Source: JANOZM01 sp031429355
Lineage (GTDB): Bacteria > Pseudomonadota > Gammaproteobacteria > Burkholderiales > Burkholderiaceae_E
Direction of reading: 5' to 3'
Assembly (NCBI GenBank): GCA_031429355.1
Contig: JANOZM010000005.1
Location: 62,001 to 126,000 of the forward strand
Length of the DNA: 64,000 nucleotides
The notes under the pieces were generated by a model. That model was given only the letters and a program-made list of their open reading frames with translations. It did not search any database and was not told the origin of the DNA. This document shows positions 16,907 through 22,713 of the stretch, piece after piece (positions within the stretch are counted from its first letter, which is position 1; the number at the start of each line of letters is the position of its first letter). Made by a program: the position numbers and the translations under genes.

Positions 16907-17596
16907 ATGAAATTCGTTAAACTTAAAAAGTTAGTTTTCGGAAGTGTTTGTTTGATAGCCACCGGGGTCGTTGCCCCAGTATTCGCCGAGACCATTAAAT
17001 TCAATTACAGCGCCACGATTAATCAAGTGGGGCCTAATTTAAGCAGTGTGTTTAGCGTCGGCCAAGTGATTACCGGTAGCTATCAATTTGAAAGTACCAG
17101 CCGTGATTCTGCGGCCGCACCAACGACCGGGCTTTACTTCAACAGCGGCAGCGCGTTTTCAGTTTCAAATGGCACAGCGAGCTTTCTTGGCAGCACACTG
17201 GATATTGATATTTCCAACCTACCCACAGTCGATATCTATCGCGTGGCTGGTTCGTCCGTGACGGGTCCTTTAATTTTGGGGTACAGCGTGAACGCCATTG
17301 TTCTGTCACTCGCCGACAACATCAGCGCAACCGCGTTGGCCAATGATCTGCTGCCGCTTTTTCCGCCTAACTTAGCTGGTTTTAATGTGGCTTCGTTTAC
17401 GCTCGCTTTCACACAAGCCGGTACCGGTGCTGTGTCGTCTGTTCAAGCCACGGTTACTACGCTGTCTAGAGCGGTTACTGCTGTGCCCAGCCCCTCAACT
17501 GCATTGTTATTGTTAATCGGCTTAAGCGTATTTGGATTTAGTAGGGCTTTTAAAATACCTTTTTCCCTAAGGCCTGTTTCAATCGCAAGCCGATGA
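16907..17596 (+). CDS. PEP-CTERM-like exported protein with altered C-terminus
   Basis: A 229-residue exported protein: signal peptide (KLKKLVFGSVCLIATGVVAP, cleaved after VFA), a beta-rich extracellular domain, and a C-terminal VPSPSTALLLLIGLSVFGFS that matches the PEP-CTERM sorting signal except that the Glu of PEP is Ser. PEP-CTERM proteins are cut and anchored by exosortase and usually end in a short basic tail. Here the frame runs on (RAFKIPFSLRPVSIASR) into sequence antisense to a PIN gene remnant that begins near 17548. The original tail was therefore probably replaced. Function of the main domain is unknown. Confidence 0.75.
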   Translation: MKFVKLKKLVFGSVCLIATGVVAPVFAETIKFNYSATINQVGPNLSSVFSVGQVITGSYQFESTSRDSAAAPTTGLYFNSGSAFSVSNGTASFLGSTLDIDISNLPTVDIYRVAGSSVTGPLILGYSVNAIVLSLADNISATALANDLLPLFPPNLAGFNVASFTLAFTQAGTGAVSSVQATVTTLSRAVTAVPSPSTALLLLIGLSVFGFSRAFKIPFSLRPVSIASR

Positions 17597-17706
17597 ACAT
17601 CTCGCGGCGAGAAATCAAAAGTGGCTTTATTTAAACTGTTCTTAATCGCAAATTCCCAAATACTCACCGCACTAAAGTAAGCGGTATTTTCGGCATCGCC
17701 CGAGCT
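17548..17706 (-). pseudogene. PIN-domain gene remnant 2
   Basis: On the minus strand this encodes GDAENTAYFSAVSIWEFAIK, NSLNKATFDFSPRDVHRLAI and ETGLREKGILKAL, the middle of a VapC-like PIN toxin. Remnant 1 (14374-14452) is a shorter copy of the same gene. It has no start and lacks the N-terminal and C-terminal acidic motifs. It lies just downstream of an intact, unrelated VapC gene and runs antisense through the end of the PEP-CTERM-like gene. Confidence 0.65.
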
Positions 17707-17719
17707 TACGTGTTGAAAC

Positions 17720-18118
17720 TTAAACCCAATTCTCCAGCCGCAAACCCGGTACGCGCTCAAACTCTCGCAAATTGTTAGTCACCAACACGGCGCCAGTCGC
17801 CAGGGCATGTGCAGCAATCCATTGGTCGTTTTCACCGATTATTTTGCCTTCAGCTTCTAAATGTTTACGTAAGCTGGCGTAATGCCAGATAACTGAATCG
17901 GGCAAAGCCTCCACTGAAAGGCTGCTCAAAAATACTTCTAAGGTCTCTTTGTTTTTTCCATACAAACGACTTTTAGCAACACCGTAAGCCAGCTCAGACG
18001 CAACGATAACTGACACACTGATCTCGTCTTTATCCATTTGCCTAAATTTTTTTATGACTTGCATTGACCTATTTGCTATGACGTAAATGCAAATATTGGT
18101 GTCCAGCATGTATTTCAC
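17720..18118 (-). CDS. vapC: VapC PIN-domain endoribonuclease toxin
   Basis: A 132-residue toxin of the VapBC type, which cleaves specific RNA sites such as initiator tRNA or rRNA loops (family knowledge). It begins MKYMLDTNICIYVIANRS, has the second acid in VIVASELAYGVAKS, and the ENDQWIAAHALATGAVLVTN, NLREFERVPGLRLENWV end that carries the last acids. All catalytic positions are present. It overlaps the VapB gene by four bases (ATGA), so the two are translated together. Confidence 0.93.
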   Translation of the reverse strand: MKYMLDTNICIYVIANRSMQVIKKFRQMDKDEISVSVIVASELAYGVAKSRLYGKNKETLEVFLSSLSVEALPDSVIWHYASLRKHLEAEGKIIGENDQWIAAHALATGAVLVTNNLREFERVPGLRLENWV

Positions 18119-18369
18119 TTAAACAGGTCCTCGCGCGGCGTTTGTGGCATGGGCGTTGGGCGCTTTAGTGTGAAGCCTGGCTCGAATTCGAACGCTATCA
18201 ATGCATCTTCTAATGCGGTCCAGCGGTCAACTTCCAGCGGACTAAGCACTACACTGTTGCCGACTTTTTTGATGTGAACTTGCTTGCCTTCGAAGCGAAA
18301 AAGCTTAGGTAAACGTACTGCTTGGCTGCGACCGTTCATGAATAGTTGGGCGGTTTCAATGGTATCCAT
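18115..18369 (-). CDS. vapB: VapB antitoxin, AbrB/MazE-like
   Basis: An 84-residue antitoxin. ATG 18369 is chosen because AAAGGAG lies at the right distance; the longer frame has none. The N-terminal swapped-hairpin domain (TAQLFMNGRSQAVRLPKLFR, FEGKQVHIKKVGNSVVLSP) is the AbrB/MazE DNA-binding fold of VapB. The C-terminal helix and tail (ALEDALIAFEFEPGF) should occupy the toxin's active site. Two perfect inverted repeats lie directly upstream and are good autoregulatory operators. Confidence 0.92.
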   Translation of the reverse strand: MDTIETAQLFMNGRSQAVRLPKLFRFEGKQVHIKKVGNSVVLSPLEVDRWTALEDALIAFEFEPGFTLKRPTPMPQTPREDLFK

Positions 18370-18401
18370 AATGGCTCCTTTGGTTACTTTGGATTTGGTA
18401 C

Positions 18402-18437
18402 TTACCTGTAGGTAATATACCAATGGTATATACCATT
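18402..18437. promoter_or_regulatory. Inverted repeats, candidate VapBC operators
   Basis: Two perfect inverted repeats lie upstream of vapB: TTACCT-GT-AGGTAA at 18402-18415, and the 16-base palindrome AATGGTATATACCATT at 18422-18437. VapBC complexes bind paired palindromes overlapping their own promoter, so these are the expected regulatory sites. Binding is inferred from position and symmetry only. Confidence 0.6.
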
Positions 18438-18593
18438 TGGTTGCTTGTCAAATCACTGCAAAGCTATGCAGTGTCTGAACACTGTTTTATCGCAACATGA
18501 GTACAGCTTCCGCAATTGACCAAGCACCCAGCGGAGCAACTGATTTTAGATGCCTTCAAAGCAGGCAACCCATCGCGCCGTGTCCAGACACCG

Positions 18594-19313
18594 TTACTTC
18601 AACATCCCAAAAACCTTCTTCAAAATATCGCTACTAGCGCCAAGCGGGTTTGCTCGCAAGGCTTTTTCTTCTTGCCCAATCATATAGAACAAGCCATCCA
18701 CCGCTTTTTGTGCGATGTAGCCATCTAGGCTTTTTTGATCTTCCTTAACTAAGCCTAATGAAGCACCCTTTGAGGCTAGTGCGTTGTACTGCTGAGCTAA
18801 ACCAACTTTGGCGGTGGCCTCAGATGCAAACGGTAAGAACTCGCCAATTAGTTTTGCTTCGGTTTTGCTCTTGAAATAGTTTGTTACCGAGTCGTCGCCG
18901 CCTTTTAAAATGCCCATCGCATCTTGCACAGACATTTGTTTAATGGCATTTACTAATAATGGCTTGGCTTTTGGTACGGCGTTTTCAGCGGCGCGATTCA
19001 TGGACACTTCTAGCTCGTCAAATTGCTTATCCATCCCTAAAAGTTTTGCGGCGCTTTTTACTTTTTTTAGCGAGCTGGGTAACGGAATGCGTACTTTGGC
19101 ATTCTTTAAAAAGCCGTCATTGGTGCCTAGGTTGGCTACGGCTTTCGTGGCACCTTGGTCTAACGCTGCACGTAAACCTTTTACAGCGTCTATTTCTGTC
19201 AATTGTGCTTGCGCCAAGCTGCTTAAGCTTAATAGCCCCGCACCTAAACCCAAGCTAGAAACTTTGGCTGCAATTGCAGTAGATACAGCACTGGTTAAAA
19301 ATTGACGGCGCAT
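18594..19313 (-). CDS. DUF4197 exported protein
   Basis: A 239-residue exported protein. ATG 19313 (MRRQFLTSAVSTAIAAKVSS) has an AAGGA site and begins a signal peptide ending SLAQAQ. The mature part follows the DUF4197 family: AVKGLRAALDQGATKAVANL, KVRIPLPSSLKKV, MNRAAENAVPKAKPLLVNAI and DAMGILKGGDDSVTNYFKSK, ending with DGLFYMIGQEEKALRANPLG. The family is periplasmic and of unknown function. It is divergent from rpsU. Confidence 0.9.
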   Translation of the reverse strand: MRRQFLTSAVSTAIAAKVSSLGLGAGLLSLSSLAQAQLTEIDAVKGLRAALDQGATKAVANLGTNDGFLKNAKVRIPLPSSLKKVKSAAKLLGMDKQFDELEVSMNRAAENAVPKAKPLLVNAIKQMSVQDAMGILKGGDDSVTNYFKSKTEAKLIGEFLPFASEATAKVGLAQQYNALASKGASLGLVKEDQKSLDGYIAQKAVDGLFYMIGQEEKALRANPLGASSDILKKVFGMLK

Positions 19314-19564
19314 GATGTTTCCTTTAATTTGATATGTAGGTGCTACTGCAGGTTTGACTGGTCGCAAGTTAAGCCAAACGCCGAACAGCCTTGTTGTGTT
19401 GACAGTATGTCGCAATTTTTAACGGGCGAAAGCAGGGTGCGGCAACTTTTGAACAATATTGTCCCAAATTGCTGTGGCAGCACGACTCGCTTGGTGTGTT
19501 TGGCTGGACGCGAAGCCACCCAACCGGTTATAGTCGAAGGCTGTGCTGAGAGGAGGTGATTGTT

Positions 19565-19777
19565 ATGCCAGTTATTCGTGTAAAAGAAAACGAACCATTC
19601 GATGTTGCTTTACGTCGATTTAAACGTACTATTGAAAAGACCGGTCTTTTGACCGAGCTTCGTGCGCGCGAGTTTTATGAAAAGCCCACCTCTGAGCGTA
19701 AGCGTAAGATGGCTGCGGCTGTTAAAAGACACTACAAGCGTGTACGTAGTCAGATGCTTCCGAAGAAAATGTACTAG
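19565..19777 (+). CDS. rpsU: 30S ribosomal protein S21
   Basis: S21 binds near the 3' end of 16S rRNA in the 30S subunit and assists initiation. The 70-residue protein starts MPVIRVKENEPFDVALRRFK and ends in a basic RVRSQMLPKKMY. ATG 19565 follows a perfect AGGAGGTGAT Shine-Dalgarno at 19551-19560; a GTG at 19556 inside that site is not used. It is the first gene of the rpsU-yqeY-dnaG-rpoD macromolecular-synthesis operon. Length is standard. Confidence 0.97.
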   Translation: MPVIRVKENEPFDVALRRFKRTIEKTGLLTELRAREFYEKPTSERKRKMAAAVKRHYKRVRSQMLPKKMY

Positions 19778-19822
19778 TCCTAAAGTAACTAGAACGCAAA
19801 TTCTTTAAGTAGCGCTGTAAGA

Positions 19823-19861
19823 TTTCAGGCCCGCCATCTTTTTTGATGTTCGGGTCTGAAT
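19823..19861 (+). terminator. Hairpin between rpsU and yqeY
   Basis: TTCAGGCCCGCCATC and GATGTTCGGGTCTGAA are mostly complementary around a T-rich loop, giving a long imperfect stem followed by TTCATTTTGG. In operons of this type an attenuating terminator after rpsU lets S21 be made in excess over primase and sigma factor. The weak T tract suggests partial read-through or a processing site. Confidence 0.5.
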
Positions 19862-19907
19862 TCATTTTGGGGCTAGCAAAGCCTCAATGCCGATTAGCGA
19901 GAAAATA

Positions 19908-20369
19908 ATGACTTTAAAAGATCAAATTACCGAAGATATGAAAACCGCGATGCGCGCCAAAGATGCCGAGCGTCTGGGAACCATTCGCTTGTTGCTGTCT
20001 GCTATTAAACAAAAAGAAGTCGATGAGCGCGTTGTTGTGGATGACACTCAAGTGCTAACTCTTATCGAAAAAATGCTCAAGCAACGTAAAGACTCAATTA
20101 CCGCTTTTGAATTAGCTAAGCGCGATGATTTGGTAGCGAAAGAGAAATCTGAAGTGCTCGTATTGCAAGCTTACATGCCCGCGCAAATGAGTGAGCAAGA
20201 AGTAACGGCCGTGTTGGATAGTTGTATTGCCGAAGTAGCTGCGTCTACCGGCAATAAAGTAACGCCTGCCGAAATGGGTAAAGTGATGGCGTTGTTAAAG
20301 CCAAAGCTGGCCGGTAAAGCTGACATGAGTCGCGTTTCGCAAATGCTTAAGGCTAAATTGGCGTCTTAG
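19908..20369 (+). CDS. yqeY: GatB/YqeY domain-containing protein
   Basis: A 153-residue protein homologous to the tRNA-binding tail domain of GatB. It starts MTLKDQITEDMKTAMRAKDA and contains LGTIRLLLSAIKQKEVDERV, QRKDSITAFE, LQAYMPAQMSEQEV and KVMALLKPKLAGKADMS, all family landmarks. ATG 19908 is preferred over one seven codons upstream because it matches the family N-terminus. It commonly lies between rpsU and dnaG in proteobacteria. Its cellular role is unresolved; some links to tRNA amidation have been suggested. Confidence 0.93.
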   Translation: MTLKDQITEDMKTAMRAKDAERLGTIRLLLSAIKQKEVDERVVVDDTQVLTLIEKMLKQRKDSITAFELAKRDDLVAKEKSEVLVLQAYMPAQMSEQEVTAVLDSCIAEVAASTGNKVTPAEMGKVMALLKPKLAGKADMSRVSQMLKAKLAS

Positions 20370-20441
20370 TATCAGGTTTCTGATGCTTCGCCAAACAACT
20401 AATCCGATAACCGACCAGCCTATTTAAAGCCCAACGCCCAC

Positions 20442-22550
20442 GTGATTCCACAGCACTTTATTCAAGAGCTTTTGGCGCGTGCCGATGTGGTTGAGGTGGT
20501 GGGCCGCTATGTCCAGCTTAAAAAAGGTGGCATTAATTTCATGGGGCTTTGCCCCTTTCATAACGAAAAATCGCCTTCGTTTACGGTAAGCCAAACCAAG
20601 CAGTTTTATCATTGTTTTGGTTGTGGTGTGCACGGTTCGGCCATTGGTTTTTTGATGGAACATTTAGGCCTGTCGTTTGTAGAAGCAGTCAAGCAATTGG
20701 CTGGCGAAATGGCGATGCAAGTGCCCGATGAAAATCGCGAGCAAACACCCGAACAAAAACAAGCGCCAGGTATTTTGCAAACACTAGAACTAGCTTCTAC
20801 GTTTTATCGCAACCGTTTAAAAGATTCGAAACGAGCCATCGAATATTTAAAAAAACGCGGCTTGTCTGGCCAAACGGCCAAGGTGTTTGGCCTTGGTTAT
20901 GTGCCCGATGGTTGGCGCAATTTAGAGGCAGCCTTTGCCGAGTACAACGCCGAAGAATTAGTGACTTCGGGGCTGGTCATTGTTAAGGATGCGCAAGGCA
21001 ATATTCAATCACCCGTGCCGGTGCAAAGCGCGACGCAATTCAGTGGTGCAAACGACGATGTAAATGAGATTACTAGCGAACCCACGCCCATAAAAAGTTC
21101 TGATGGAGCCAAGCGATACGATCGTTTTCGTGATCGCATTATGTTTCCGATTCGCAACCCTAAAGGCCAAGTCATTGGTTTTGGCGGGCGCATTTTAGAC
21201 AAGGGTGAGCCTAAATATTTAAACTCGCCAGAGACCCCAGTGTTTAGCAAAGGGCGCGAATTATATGGCTTGTTTGAAGGCCGCGATACGATTCGAACCG
21301 AAAACTTTGTGCTTGTAGTTGAGGGCTATATGGATGTTGTAATGCTGGCCGAACACGGAGTGCGCAATGCAGTTGCAACTTTGGGTACGGCTACCTCGCC
21401 CCACCATATTCAAAAGCTAACCCGCATGGTCGATCGCGTCGTGTTTTCGTTTGACGGCGACGCTGCTGGGCGCAAAGCAGCCAAGCGCGCGTTAGAAACT
21501 TGTTTACCTTTAGTCGCGGACGATAAGCGTTTTGATTTTTTGTTTTTGCCGACGGAACACGACCCCGATAGTTTTGTACGCGAGCATGGCAAAGAAGCCT
21601 TCGAAAGTTATATTCGACAAGCGTTGCCGCTGTCGGAGTTTTTTGTGCAAATGCTTAAAGTCGATTGCGATGTGGATACCGCCGAAGGGCGCGCATTGTT
21701 TCAAGCCGAATCACGCCCGCTTTTGCAATTGATGCCCCCCGCAACTGCTTTGCGTTCCCAAATGATGCGCCGAGTTGCGGGCGTTGCACAAGTGGACGTT
21801 ACCGATATGGACGCCTACTTAGCAGCCAAACCATTAAAGGTTTACGGGCAATCTGCGGAGCGCAATGTGGATGGTGAATTTCCGTCGGAGTTTGGCGGAG
21901 GATACGAGCGCGATTATGGGTTTGATAATGACTCGAATGGATATGGCAATCAAGGCGGCAATAGTGATGGAGGCTTTGGAGGCAGTGGCAATTATCAAGA
22001 AGGTGGCGGTTGGGAGCAAAAAAAATCTTGGAAAAAACAAGGCGATTGGAAAGGCCGCGGTAAGTACAAAGATCGCGACGATATTGGTGGTGTGCGAACA
22101 GCGCGTCGCCCAATGCCAACGGCCTTAATTGATCGCGCTCGTTTGTTGGCATCGCTGTTTCCGCAATTGGTTCACGAGGTGTTGTCTGAGGGAGAGCAGC
22201 GACTGGGGTTGTTGCCGACCGATTTGGTGACTTGGTTCGATTGGCTTTCCGATTTAGCGCCGGGTGCGAATTTTGCGACCGTTATTGAAGCGCTAAGCCA
22301 AAAAGACCCGGTGCTTTCCGAAAAATTGGCCGCCGACGCCCAGCGCGAGTTTGCCGATCTTGGCGCTACTGAAGCGATTTTGGAGTTTCAAGGCGCGTTG
22401 CTGCAATTGCGGCGTAAATCAGTTGCGGTGCAAATGAACGAATTGGCAACGCAAGGTTTACGTACCGATGCCGACAAAGAGCAATACCAGCAATTAACCC
22501 GTTTAGAGCGCGAATTAAGCTTGAACCGCTCGCAAGCGAGCCCCCAGTAG
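20442..22550 (+). CDS. dnaG: DNA primase DnaG with an unusual Gly-rich linker
   Basis: Primase synthesises RNA primers at the replication fork with DnaB. The 702-residue protein starts at GTG 20442 (MIPQHFIQELLARADVVEVV). The zinc-binding domain has CPFHNEKSPSFTV and HCFGCG. The TOPRIM core holds LVVEGYMDVVMLAEHG (about residue 290) and FDGDAAGRKAA (about residue 335). The C-terminal helicase-interaction domain spans about residues 555-702. Between residues 480 and 550 lies a low-complexity Gly/Asn/Tyr/Lys-rich linker (GGNSDGGFGGSGNYQEGGG, KKSWKKQGDWKGRGKYKDR), which is longer and stickier than usual. The catalytic domains look intact. Confidence 0.96.
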   Translation: MIPQHFIQELLARADVVEVVGRYVQLKKGGINFMGLCPFHNEKSPSFTVSQTKQFYHCFGCGVHGSAIGFLMEHLGLSFVEAVKQLAGEMAMQVPDENREQTPEQKQAPGILQTLELASTFYRNRLKDSKRAIEYLKKRGLSGQTAKVFGLGYVPDGWRNLEAAFAEYNAEELVTSGLVIVKDAQGNIQSPVPVQSATQFSGANDDVNEITSEPTPIKSSDGAKRYDRFRDRIMFPIRNPKGQVIGFGGRILDKGEPKYLNSPETPVFSKGRELYGLFEGRDTIRTENFVLVVEGYMDVVMLAEHGVRNAVATLGTATSPHHIQKLTRMVDRVVFSFDGDAAGRKAAKRALETCLPLVADDKRFDFLFLPTEHDPDSFVREHGKEAFESYIRQALPLSEFFVQMLKVDCDVDTAEGRALFQAESRPLLQLMPPATALRSQMMRRVAGVAQVDVTDMDAYLAAKPLKVYGQSAERNVDGEFPSEFGGGYERDYGFDNDSNGYGNQGGNSDGGFGGSGNYQEGGGWEQKKSWKKQGDWKGRGKYKDRDDIGGVRTARRPMPTALIDRARLLASLFPQLVHEVLSEGEQRLGLLPTDLVTWFDWLSDLAPGANFATVIEALSQKDPVLSEKLAADAQREFADLGATEAILEFQGALLQLRRKSVAVQMNELATQGLRTDADKEQYQQLTRLERELSLNRSQASPQ

Positions 22551-22713
22551 CAATAAGGCGGCTTAACTGCGGCAGTGTGCTGGTTAAAAAGCGCCTTTGG
22601 CGTCTGACAAAAAAACAGGCAAATGATAAGCTAGCGGGTTATTCGAAGAGGATTGCGGGTTAATTTGATAACTCGTTAAAACTTCCAATTTAAGTCTCAT
22701 TCTGGAGATTACC

